61,505 nt of DNA from Candidatus Acidulodesulfobacterium ferriphilum (lineage in GTDB: Bacteria > SZUA-79 > Acidulodesulfobacterales > Acidulodesulfobacteraceae), in NCBI GenBank assembly GCA_004195035.1, contig SGBD01000003.1, positions 165,981-227,485 on the forward strand. The letters are read 5' to 3'. This document shows positions 1 to 8,016 of the stretch, piece by piece. Below the pieces are notes generated by a model. That model had not been told where the DNA came from. It saw only the letters and a list, made by a program, of their open reading frames with translations, and made no database searches. The position numbers and the translations under genes are program-made. How positions within the stretch are numbered: the first letter of the stretch is position 1; the number at the start of each line of letters is the position of its first letter.

Positions 1-39
1 CTAAGCGATGTTTTTTGTCTTCATAACGAGTATGATATT

Positions 40-792
40 ATGAAATTAAAAGAAAATAATTTTAAAAAAGACGGCAAGAACTTAGATAATAATAAAGAAA
101 ATAATGAAAATCCTCCGCAAACAATCCACAAAGATGTAAAATACCCTTCGGATTTGTCGGAAAAGGATTTAATAATATACCCAGATTTATTGCCGGCATT
201 TGAAATTAAATTTAACGACAGGCAGATTTACTTTAAGGGCGGGTCGGTTAAAAAGAATAAAGATAAAAAATCCATTACAATTAAAACTTCAGGCTTTCTT
301 AATAATAATCTTAACGATGATAATTATAAAAATGATGATGAGATTTTCACAAGTTTAAAGATAGAAATAGGTAAATCTATCGGCTTTTTCATTGATTCTA
401 AATCCATGGCAAGCGGAAATTTAGATATAATTATAAGGCTTACGCTTCCCGGCGGAAACGGACCTGCAGTGAATATTACAACCTTCGGGGATATAAAAGG
501 TTTAAGCGATTATTTCAAAAAAGAATTAAGCGCAGGCGTTGACAGCGCTGTTTATATCAGCGATTCTTTTTGGGGCGGGAATATTATTATCAAACAGCAG
601 GCAGGCGGCAAATTCTCTAAAAAATATGATTTTGTTTTCAGCCCTATAACCACAATTTCTTTGTCGGAAAGCGGATTTGAAAGGATTTTTCAGGGCATAG
701 AGATTAAATATAGTTTTAATTTAGTTATGGAAGAGGTTTTTCGGAGTATAATAATATTAGATATAGAAAAGATTAAAAAGAACAATACCTAA
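40..792 (+). CDS. Uncharacterised protein with Lys/Asn-rich N-terminus
   Basis: I do not recognise a family. The 250-residue product begins with about 40 very polar residues rich in Lys, Asn and Glu. It continues with a probably folded, mostly beta-type region containing LLPAFEIKFND and a Gly-rich turn LPGGNGPAVN around residues 136-145, and ends with the segment FSPITTISLSESGFERIF and a short helical tail. No membrane segment or signal peptide is visible, so it is probably cytoplasmic. The ATG at 40 has no clear SD, and the same frame is open back to base 1, so the true start may lie outside the window. A strong hairpin follows the stop directly, which separates it from the glycogen synthase gene. 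Confidence 0.6.
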   Translation: MKLKENNFKKDGKNLDNNKENNENPPQTIHKDVKYPSDLSEKDLIIYPDLLPAFEIKFNDRQIYFKGGSVKKNKDKKSITIKTSGFLNNNLNDDNYKNDDEIFTSLKIEIGKSIGFFIDSKSMASGNLDIIIRLTLPGGNGPAVNITTFGDIKGLSDYFKKELSAGVDSAVYISDSFWGGNIIIKQQAGGKFSKKYDFVFSPITTISLSESGFERIFQGIEIKYSFNLVMEEVFRSIIILDIEKIKKNNT

Positions 793-830
793 TTGCCGCT
801 CGTCTTTTGCAGACAAAAGACGAACGGCAA
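793..830. terminator. Long hairpin after the first gene, probable (bidirectional) terminator
   Basis: Bases 793-809 pair with 814-830 (16 of 17 positions, one C/A mismatch) around a four-base loop, starting one base after the stop codon at 792. The downstream flank is AT-rich but has no T-run, so termination efficiency is uncertain. The stem is inferred by eye. Confidence 0.55.
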
Positions 831-846
831 TAACAATTATATAATT

Positions 847-971
847 TCAAATCACTGTCAGAAACTATTGTAATTGTTTGAACATATTATAAATGCTGGA
901 TTATCGCTTCGCTCTCGTGCCTTACGGCACTCGTGAAGTTCCTTTGGAACTTTCCCGCCTTCGCGGGAATG
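847..971 (-). repeat. Third, divergent copy of the nested inverted-repeat element (glgA leader)
   Basis: Read against the reverse complement of the element at 39757-39932, bases 850-902 align over an outer arm (atcactgtcagaaac), the link (aacatattataaatg) and the core start ctggatt at 896. The core then diverges into three small hairpins: gtgcc/ggcac at 918-931, aagttcc/ggaactt around 935-952, and ttcccgccttcgcgggaatg at 952-971. The far outer arm is not visible, so this copy is partial or recombined. It lies between the hairpin at 793-830 and glgA and supplies the glgA leader. The element is described at 37968-38127 and 39757-39932. Confidence 0.6.
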
Positions 972-1000
972 GCGGGCATAAGAAGGATAAGGCGGGAAAC

Positions 1001-2590
1001 ATGGGACAATTTAATAACGAAATATGGTTTGTGGGAGCGGAAATGGCGCCCTTGGTTAAGGCCGGCGGTTTAGGCGATGTAATGGGCAGTCTTCCGGGCG
1101 TGCTGTTAAAAGCGGATATAAATGTAAGGGTCGTTATCCCGTATTATAAAAATTTAATCCCGCAAAATCTTATAGAAATTAAAGAAAGCTATCCTGCCGG
1201 CAGGGTTAATTTTGGAGAAATTCCTTTTGAATTTGGAATTAAAACCGGAATTACAAACGGGGGGATACCCTTGATATTGATAGAGCAGAATCATTTTTTT
1301 AATCGCGAAGAAGTTTACGGTTCCCATGGCGGAATTCAGGGTTATAAGGACAATTTGTGGCGGTTTGCCATGCTTGCCCATGGTGCGGCTTATGCAATGA
1401 GGATTTTTGGGATTCCGCTTATAATTCACACGCATGATTGGTCCGGCGGTTTTGTTCCCGCCGTTATAAGACAGACATTCGGCGATAAAAAAGTCCGGTT
1501 TGCGGGCGCAGGCATATTAAATGCAAAGTTAAGCAAACATATAAGCGCGGACGGTTTGAGGCCTGCCGTAATTTTTACCATCCATAACCTCGGGTATCAG
1601 GGGGTTTACGGCATCGACGATTTTTACGATATTGGAATAGATTTTAGATATAATTCTTCTTCCGCTTATGAACATTTTGGAACCTTAAACAGTTTGAAAG
1701 GAGGGATGCTTCTTAGCGATTTTGTCACAACCGTCAGCCCCACATACGCAAACGAGATCACGACCCCTGTTTTCGGTTTCGGGCTTGACGGAGAGTTGAA
1801 AAATCTTTATAACGACGGTAAATTAAAGGGAATACTTAACGGAATAGACTTAGATTACTGGAATCCGAAAACCGATAATCTTATACCGCACAATTTGAAT
1901 TTACAGGAAAATAATTATAAGCCGAAAGATTACAAGGAGTGGAAAGAGTTTAAACTTAAAAATAAAAAGGCATTATTTTCGGAAGTTTCGCTGCCGCTAA
2001 AAATAGGCAGGAACGGCAAGCCCTTGCCTCTTTTGGGTATTGTAAGCAGGTTTACCGAGGAAAAAGGGATAGATATATTTTTAGATTCGCTTTTTAATTG
2101 GGATAATTTTCCGTTTCAGGTTATCATATTGGGGAGCGGCAAAGATTACATCGAGGGGAAGGCATTATATCTGTCGGAAATATACAGAGATAAGGTTTAT
2201 TCCCATATAGGCAAATATGATGAAGCCTTATCCCATAAAATATACGCCGCATCGGATATTTTTGTTATGCCGTCAAAATTCGAGCCGTGCGGATTGTCCC
2301 AAATGATAGCTATGAGATATGGCGGCGTCATTGCAGCGGGAGATACCGGCGGGCTTCACGATACGGTTTCGGATATAATGGATACAAATGCAGGGAAACC
2401 GTCCGGCATTTTCATTAAACATTTGGACGCAAACGGTGTTTCATGGGCGCTTAATGAGTTGTATAATATTTACATGAGTAATAATGACGAAATATGGGGT
2501 AATCTGGTTATTAATTCTGCAAATAAGCATTTTGGATGGGATAATTCAGCCAAAATTTATGAAAATTTATATTATAATATCATAAAATAG
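1001..2590 (+). CDS. glgA: Glycogen synthase (ADP-glucose type, GT5)
   Basis: This enzyme transfers glucose from a nucleotide-sugar to the end of an alpha-1,4-glucan in the cytoplasm. The 529-residue product has the GT5 N-terminal nucleotide-binding loop KAGGLGDV (residues 20-27), HTHDW, GILNGIDLDYWNP, and the C-terminal acceptor motif FEPCGLSQM with the conserved Glu at 428. I chose the ATG at 1001, behind aaggcggg, because family similarity starts there. The frame is open further upstream to an ATG at 893, but those 36 codons translate a repeat element and have no SD. Other glg genes are not in the window. Cell-surface polysaccharide genes follow, so a role in a storage glucan or another glucan is possible. 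Confidence 0.93.
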   Translation: MGQFNNEIWFVGAEMAPLVKAGGLGDVMGSLPGVLLKADINVRVVIPYYKNLIPQNLIEIKESYPAGRVNFGEIPFEFGIKTGITNGGIPLILIEQNHFFNREEVYGSHGGIQGYKDNLWRFAMLAHGAAYAMRIFGIPLIIHTHDWSGGFVPAVIRQTFGDKKVRFAGAGILNAKLSKHISADGLRPAVIFTIHNLGYQGVYGIDDFYDIGIDFRYNSSSAYEHFGTLNSLKGGMLLSDFVTTVSPTYANEITTPVFGFGLDGELKNLYNDGKLKGILNGIDLDYWNPKTDNLIPHNLNLQENNYKPKDYKEWKEFKLKNKKALFSEVSLPLKIGRNGKPLPLLGIVSRFTEEKGIDIFLDSLFNWDNFPFQVIILGSGKDYIEGKALYLSEIYRDKVYSHIGKYDEALSHKIYAASDIFVMPSKFEPCGLSQMIAMRYGGVIAAGDTGGLHDTVSDIMDTNAGKPSGIFIKHLDANGVSWALNELYNIYMSNNDEIWGNLVINSANKHFGWDNSAKIYENLYYNIIK

Positions 2591-2635
2591 TTTCTAAATC
2601 GGGATTTGGGAGGAAATTAAATTGAGGTTTTTGGC

Positions 2636-4012
2636 TTGAACATCCTGTTATTTATTAAAATAGCCGTAATAGCCGTATCATGCATTATTTTAATCGCAAT
2701 AGCCGTAAAACGACCGGATTTAGCCGGCTTCTTTGAAAAGGCGGCGCTTTTCGGAATATTTTTATTTGCCCTTTTCATACCTATTAAAGACGGATTTGCC
2801 CTGTTCGGCATGGTTACAGCTATTGTTTTCTTCATCGCATATAAAATTGCAAAGCGGGATGCTTCTATTCCTAAAACAGGTTTTAATATACCTATTCTGG
2901 TTTATACGGGTATCTGCGCGGCTTCTTTTTTATGGACATACAGCATGAAAGACAGCATTAACGAAGGCGGCGAAATAATTTATTTTGTCCTGTTCTTTTT
3001 TGCGGCGGCAACTTTATTGAACGCAAAAAAAAGAATAAATTTTATGGTTTATACATTTACATTTTCAATAAGCATTGCTATAATTTACGGTTTTTTTCAG
3101 GGAATTTTTATAAACGCTATTCATTCGCCAAACAGATTAACGGGGCTTATAGGCAACTGGACAGGCTTTCCGGTTCAGGTTTCCTATGGTTTAGTTGTTA
3201 TAATGGCATATTATTTGATAAATTTTAAAAAACAAAACAAAAGGACATGTGCTTTTTTGTTCTGGATATTAATATCGGCGGCAGGATTTTTCGATATAGT
3301 ATTTTCTAAGGCAAGATCCGCATGGATAGGGATTATACCGGCCGTTTTTGTTCTGATGTATTTAAGGTCGAAAAGACTTTTTTGGGCAGCTTTGGTTTTG
3401 CTTTTAGTGTTAAATATCGGAATGTTTTCCGTTTCAAAAACATTTAAAAGCAGAATGCTGGCGATGTTTAATCCAAAAATTTATAAAATGGAATTAAAAA
3501 ATCACGGAGATATAGAAAGCCATCTTGCTCTAATAAAATCCGCATGGGCTGTTTTTAAAAGATTTCCTTTAACAGGTGTAGGAGTCGGGGCGTTCTCAAA
3601 ATATTTTGACGAGCATAAAGGGGTTCATTTCCCATGGTATTATAACCCTGAGACGGGAGAAAAAATTTACGACCTGTATGATAACTGGCCCGAAAACGGC
3701 TATATGCAAACCTTAGCCGAAACAGGGTTGTTTAGCTTTCTGGCATTGATGTGGCTTTTTTTTCTTGCATTAAAGCAGCCGGTTAAACTTTTCAGGAGTA
3801 CGGATGACGAATTTAAACGAAAAATAGCCGCATTGACCCTGGGAGTAAGTATTGTTTTTTACGGTTCTTTTGCGGGGGTTTCCAATATGTCTAACGACCA
3901 GCTTGCCAACCTCTGGCTTTTTTTCTTAGCTTTATTTGCGGCAGTAAATTTAATGCCTGGGGTAATACCAAAATCAAAAGATTTTCAAAACCAAAACGAT
4001 GTTATCTCATAG
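2636..4012 (+). CDS. O-antigen ligase/polymerase-like (Wzy/WaaL) membrane protein
   Basis: A polytopic membrane protein of 458 residues with about ten hydrophobic segments. A large loop at about residues 280-360 carries the Wzy_C-type pattern, FPLTGVGVGAFSKYF followed by NGYMQTLAETG. This is the signature of O-antigen ligases and polymerases, which act on undecaprenyl-linked glycans at the outer face of the inner membrane. It overlaps the next gene (sugar transferase) by 14 bases, supporting a shared role in surface polysaccharide. The start is uncertain. The TTG at 2636 is 22 bases from the SD gggagg (2608-2613), while that SD sits correctly for a five-codon mini-ORF (2622-2639) whose stop overlaps the TTG, or for a rare ATT start at 2621. 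Specific substrate is unknown. Confidence 0.82.
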   Translation: MNILLFIKIAVIAVSCIILIAIAVKRPDLAGFFEKAALFGIFLFALFIPIKDGFALFGMVTAIVFFIAYKIAKRDASIPKTGFNIPILVYTGICAASFLWTYSMKDSINEGGEIIYFVLFFFAAATLLNAKKRINFMVYTFTFSISIAIIYGFFQGIFINAIHSPNRLTGLIGNWTGFPVQVSYGLVVIMAYYLINFKKQNKRTCAFLFWILISAAGFFDIVFSKARSAWIGIIPAVFVLMYLRSKRLFWAALVLLLVLNIGMFSVSKTFKSRMLAMFNPKIYKMELKNHGDIESHLALIKSAWAVFKRFPLTGVGVGAFSKYFDEHKGVHFPWYYNPETGEKIYDLYDNWPENGYMQTLAETGLFSFLALMWLFFLALKQPVKLFRSTDDEFKRKIAALTLGVSIVFYGSFAGVSNMSNDQLANLWLFFLALFAAVNLMPGVIPKSKDFQNQNDVIS

Positions 4013-5381
4013 AAGTAAAATCCTTGCGCAATATCTTTATGTTTTATCCGTTATCTTTGTGTGCGGAAGTTTTTTCCTTGCATTTATAACTTATGATACG
4101 ATAAGTCCTTTAATTATCGGTTATAAGTTATATGGTATAACGGATTATATCTGGCTTTTGATCCCTACCTGTATTATTTTATATCTACTCCTTTTTGCCT
4201 TTGGAATGTATTTGAACTTAAATATTAAGAATTTTAAATCCGATGCCGTAAAGCTTTTAGAGATAACGGTTATAGCGATATTTTTAATTTACGCAATTTT
4301 ATTTATGTTTAAGATAACATATATTTCAAGGCTTTTTATAGGATATTTTGCGGTTTATTCATTTTTATCGCTTGTTTTGGCGGATTACATAGGAAGGAAA
4401 CTTGCAAAAGGCCTAAAAAGGCGCGGTTATTCCATTAGAAATATTCTTCTTGTAAGCGGCGATGGCAGTAATTTTAATGCCGATGTTAAAGAAACGATTG
4501 CATCGCAGGAGTACCTCGGGATAAAATTGGTCAAAGAAATAAACAAGGGGGATTTAAATGAGCTGGGGGATTTTGTTTTAAATAATCCGATAGATGAGGT
4601 TATATTTGACATTAAGGGCAATGAATTAAGCGGTATTAAGGATACGATACTTTTCTTAGAGGAAAAGGGGATAACGGTTAAAATATTAACCAATTTTATT
4701 CCATTTAAAAATTCTAAGGTTTCCTTTGAAAAATTAGGCGGCTTTCCCATTATTTCCTTTTACACGTCTCCGGAGGACGATATACGGCTTTTTGCAAAAA
4801 GGGTATTAGATATCGCCGGTTCGATTATTGCCGTAACAATATTTTTTATACCAGCCGTCATTATAGCAGTTTTAATTAAACTAACATCTGACGGCAAGGT
4901 GTTATATAAGAGCAAAAGGGTCGGTAAAAACGGAAGGCTGTTTACATTTTATAAGTTTAGAACGATGTATGCGGGAAGCGATGAACTGAGGGAAGAGCTT
5001 ATAAAAAAGTATAGCAGGGACGGAATAGAGATTAAGATTAAAAATGACCCGAGGCTTACAAAGATAGGCTGGTTTTTACGAAAAACCAGCCTTGATGAAC
5101 TCCCCCAATTTTATAATGTATTACGGGGCGATATGAGCCTTGTCGGTCCCCGCCCGCCGATGCCCGACGAGGTTAAAAAATATTCGATAAAGCAGAGGCG
5201 GAGAATTTCTATGAAGCCCGGAATCACCTGTCTCTGGCAGATTAGCGGAAGAAGCGAGCTAAGTTTTAACGACAGGGTTGAGCTGGACTTAAAATACATC
5301 GATAACTGGTCGTTGAAACTTGATTTTATAATTCTTTTGAAAACGGTTCCCGCCGTTTTGTTTGCTAAAGGGGCATTATGA
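3999..5381 (+). CDS. Polyprenyl-phosphate sugar-1-phosphate transferase (WbaP/WcaJ-like)
   Basis: This protein starts surface glycan synthesis by moving a sugar phosphate onto undecaprenyl phosphate in the inner membrane. The 460-residue product has four to five N-terminal membrane helices (roughly residues 10-125), a Rossmann-like middle domain, a re-entrant helix near 265-290, and the bacterial sugar transferase domain with KFRTM, NDPRLTKIG, LDELPQFYNVLRG, SLVGPRP and KPGITCLWQ. It overlaps the upstream ligase-like gene by 14 bases and shares an ATGA overlap with the next gene. A perfect hairpin lies in its coding sequence at 5067-5091. The sugar specificity cannot be read from the sequence. 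Confidence 0.92.
   Translation: MLSHRSKILAQYLYVLSVIFVCGSFFLAFITYDTISPLIIGYKLYGITDYIWLLIPTCIILYLLLFAFGMYLNLNIKNFKSDAVKLLEITVIAIFLIYAILFMFKITYISRLFIGYFAVYSFLSLVLADYIGRKLAKGLKRRGYSIRNILLVSGDGSNFNADVKETIASQEYLGIKLVKEINKGDLNELGDFVLNNPIDEVIFDIKGNELSGIKDTILFLEEKGITVKILTNFIPFKNSKVSFEKLGGFPIISFYTSPEDDIRLFAKRVLDIAGSIIAVTIFFIPAVIIAVLIKLTSDGKVLYKSKRVGKNGRLFTFYKFRTMYAGSDELREELIKKYSRDGIEIKIKNDPRLTKIGWFLRKTSLDELPQFYNVLRGDMSLVGPRPPMPDEVKKYSIKQRRRISMKPGITCLWQISGRSELSFNDRVELDLKYIDNWSLKLDFIILLKTVPAVLFAKGAL
5067..5091. repeat. Perfect 11-bp hairpin inside the sugar transferase gene
   Basis: ggctggttttt (5067-5077) and aaaaaccagcc (5081-5091) are exact reverse complements around the loop acg. The segment encodes the conserved GWFLRKTS stretch. 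Confidence 0.8.
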
Positions 5382-6919
5382 AATACGGCAATAAAGCTTT
5401 TGCAAATCTTTTTCTTTTAATTGCGTTTTTTCTTTTTATCGGCACTTTTTTAATCAATATATCAAGTATCTGGATATATATACTTCAAAGGGCATCGGAG
5501 GCTGCGTTGATTGGCGGGATTGCGGACTGGTTTGCGGTTACCGCCCTTTTTAAGCATCCGTTTAATCTTCGCATTCCTCATACCAATATTATCGAAAACA
5601 ACAAGGAAAGGCTTATAAATACGGTAAGCAATATGGTTAACGATACATGGCTCGGAAAAAATTTTCTTGGCGCGGAGATAAATAAAATAGATTTTTATGG
5701 CATTATTATAAAAATCATAGAAAAAGATAAATATAACAAAAAAATAAGATTTTATTCACGGAAATATCTTATTAAATTTTTAAAATATGTGAAAACCGAT
5801 AAATTTAATAAATTTGTAAACGGCAAAATCGGTGAGGCTTTAGATGAAAATTTATCGGAAAGGATTGTGAACGGTATAACATTATTTGTGAAAGGCGGTG
5901 ATTTCGATAAAACTTACGGCATATTAGCGGGTTATATTAAAAATTATGCAGCCAAATATGAAACGAAGGACATCACAAAAAAGATTATAGAATTGTCATC
6001 TTTGGAAATAATGAATTCGATAAAAATTTCAGGAAAAAGATTAATAAATGATAATTTTGATAACGCCATAATAAATTTGTGTGATTTTGCAAATATAACC
6101 ATAGACAAAAACGAATCCTCTTTGAAAAAGCAGATAAGGGAAGTGATTGAAAAATATAAAGACGATTCGGTTATAAAAAAGATTTTTATATTTGTTGCAC
6201 GGGAGACGAATGTTTTGGATGTGGAACTTTTATCGAATGAAATTATAGCAAAAATAAAGAATTTTATTAATGAAATAAGAAATGATCCCTTAAATGATAT
6301 AAGATTGAATATAAAGGATTATGCCTTAAGTATTTTGGACAACCTGGATGAAGAGGTTAAGCATCAAGTATTAAATAATATTGAAACGATTATTCATAAA
6401 AATTCCGATAACTTAAGAGATTATCTCTTAAGTTATTTAGATAAGGCATCAGGAAAGAGATTTATTAAAAACCGGCTGTTAAGTTTTATAAAGTCCGATG
6501 GAAATAATATTATGAGCCAATTTAACGAACCAATCAAAAATGGGCTTATGACGGCAGGCTTGAACACAGTTAAGGCAATAATAGAAAATAATAAGTCATA
6601 CATACTTAATAAAAATTTATTTAAAGAAAAATTTGATTACGGAATAAGCTTAATTCGGGATGAGATTTCAGAGAAAAGCGGCGAGATAAATAGTTTTTTT
6701 AGGAGAAATACCGTCTATGCAATGAAGCTTAACCATTCCATAATCGGAAAACTAGTAAAAAGGTATTTAGAAAGTTTGGACCATAAAAAATTGGTCGGTC
6801 AAATAGAATCCAAAATCGGAAATGATTTGCAATATATAAGGATAAACGGAGCATTAGTAGGTTCCATTGTGGGCATACTTATTGCGCTTATCGGCTTGTT
6901 TTTGAAAAGCGTCAGGTAA
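5378..6919 (+). CDS. DUF445 family membrane-associated protein
   Basis: The 513-residue product has the DUF445 N-terminal signature EAALIGGIADWFAVTALFKHP (residues about 43-63, given here as the end of a membrane segment and the motif GGIADWFAV), then IPHTNIIENNKERL. One hydrophobic helix is near each end (about 10-30 and 490-510) and the long middle is helical and charged. The family's function is not established, although some members are linked to the cell envelope. Its ATG overlaps the stop of the sugar transferase gene (ATGA), so the two are probably translationally coupled. A perfect 13-bp hairpin is embedded at 6408-6436. Confidence 0.85.
   Translation: MKYGNKAFANLFLLIAFFLFIGTFLINISSIWIYILQRASEAALIGGIADWFAVTALFKHPFNLRIPHTNIIENNKERLINTVSNMVNDTWLGKNFLGAEINKIDFYGIIIKIIEKDKYNKKIRFYSRKYLIKFLKYVKTDKFNKFVNGKIGEALDENLSERIVNGITLFVKGGDFDKTYGILAGYIKNYAAKYETKDITKKIIELSSLEIMNSIKISGKRLINDNFDNAIINLCDFANITIDKNESSLKKQIREVIEKYKDDSVIKKIFIFVARETNVLDVELLSNEIIAKIKNFINEIRNDPLNDIRLNIKDYALSILDNLDEEVKHQVLNNIETIIHKNSDNLRDYLLSYLDKASGKRFIKNRLLSFIKSDGNNIMSQFNEPIKNGLMTAGLNTVKAIIENNKSYILNKNLFKEKFDYGISLIRDEISEKSGEINSFFRRNTVYAMKLNHSIIGKLVKRYLESLDHKKLVGQIESKIGNDLQYIRINGALVGSIVGILIALIGLFLKSVR
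6408..6436. repeat. Perfect 13-bp hairpin inside the DUF445 gene
   Basis: ataacttaagaga (6408-6420) and tctcttaagttat (6424-6436) are exact reverse complements around the loop tta. The segment encodes NLRDYLLSYL. Confidence 0.8.
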
Positions 6920-6994
6920 AGTGTCATGGTTCGGAAAAATTATGATATAATATAATGCACTTTGCATCAAAAATCTTTAACGAGGTTTAGAATT

Positions 6995-7753
6995 ATGTCT
7001 ATATTTAAACGGAATAAGGTGGCGGTAATCCGCTATTCAGGCGCTATTACATCGCAAAGCGTATCGCCTTATATTAATATTTTTAAAAAGATAGAAAAGA
7101 TTAAATCCATAAAAGGAATAATATTTATAATAGACAGCCCCGGCGGCAGCGCCATACATTCGGAGCTTTTATATTTCGCAATTAAAAGGCTTCAAGAAAA
7201 GGGCAAAAAGCTTTACGGCTATCTTGAAGTTTCTGCTTCGGGCGGTTATATGATTGCCTGCGCTTTAGAAAGACTGTACGCCCCTTCCTCGGCTATTATA
7301 GGTTCCATCGGCGTTATAAGTATGAAGCCTGTGTTAAAAGATATACTGGAAAAGTTAGGTATTGGTTATGAAGTGATAAAAAAGGGAAAACACAAGGATA
7401 TGTGGCTTTTTACAAGAAAATATTCGGACGAGGAAAGAGCGAGCATTGACGAACTTCAGGAGGATATTTATACGCGCTTCATTGAAATAGTGTCGGGCGG
7501 GAGAAAAATTCCTCAGGAGGATATTTTAAAACTTGCAACGGGTGAGCTATTTTCATCCAAAAAATCCCTTGCAAACAAATTAATCGATGAAATATCGGAC
7601 TTCGATAAAGCCCTTGAAGACCTTTGTAAAGAGGTTAATGTCGATCCATCTAGAACCGTTTATATGAGCATAAAAAAACCGTTTTTTCAAAGAATAATAG
7701 GCGGCTCCATCCTTAATGCGATAGAAGATATATATTACAGGGCGATATATTAG
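6995..7753 (+). CDS. sppA: Signal peptide peptidase SppA-type serine protease (S49)
   Basis: A 252-residue S49 peptidase. Visible motifs are IIDSPGGSAIHSE, the nucleophile region SASGGYMIAC, APSSAIIGSIGVI, and the GKHKDM segment with the probable general-base Lys. Members cut remnant signal peptides in the inner membrane. This one has no obvious N-terminal membrane helix and may be cytoplasmic or peripheral. I chose the ATG at 6995 behind cgagg at nine bases; an upstream in-frame TTG at 6962 has no SD. It follows the DUF445 gene by 75 bases. The short form is complete for the single-domain type. Confidence 0.85.
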   Translation: MSIFKRNKVAVIRYSGAITSQSVSPYINIFKKIEKIKSIKGIIFIIDSPGGSAIHSELLYFAIKRLQEKGKKLYGYLEVSASGGYMIACALERLYAPSSAIIGSIGVISMKPVLKDILEKLGIGYEVIKKGKHKDMWLFTRKYSDEERASIDELQEDIYTRFIEIVSGGRKIPQEDILKLATGELFSSKKSLANKLIDEISDFDKALEDLCKEVNVDPSRTVYMSIKKPFFQRIIGGSILNAIEDIYYRAIY

Positions 7754-7892
7754 CCAACCGCAAGAAGTTTTATCCGCTGCCGGAAACCATAAAATCTGTT
7801 TACTTTTTTAAAAAATAATATTATAATAACTGAAATTTTTTTAAACCTTTTTAGTTTTAACCCGAAAAAATACCTTAAACATTAAATTTGCG

Positions 7893-7994
7893 TATAATTA
7901 AAGCGATACTTAAAAATAAAACACCTGTTTAACTTTTTTAAATAAATTTATTTATTAAAAAAATATTGATAACTTTTTGCAATAATATTAATAT
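7893..7994 (+). promoter_or_regulatory. AT-rich promoter region of the aconitase gene
   Basis: The 263-base gap 7754-8016 holds no gene. Two candidate promoters are visible: a good -10 TATAAT at 7893-7898 without a clear -35, and TTGATA (7966-7971) with 17 bases to TAATAT (7989-7994). The second would place transcription start almost on the SD aggaggaa at 8001, so the first is more natural. Confidence 0.35.
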
Positions 7995-8016
7995 TTAATC
8001 AGGAGGAAATTAATTT

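Noticed and set aside
893-1000. N-terminal extension of GlgA from the ATG at 893
   Set aside because: Codons translate a repeat element, no SD, and family similarity starts at 1001.
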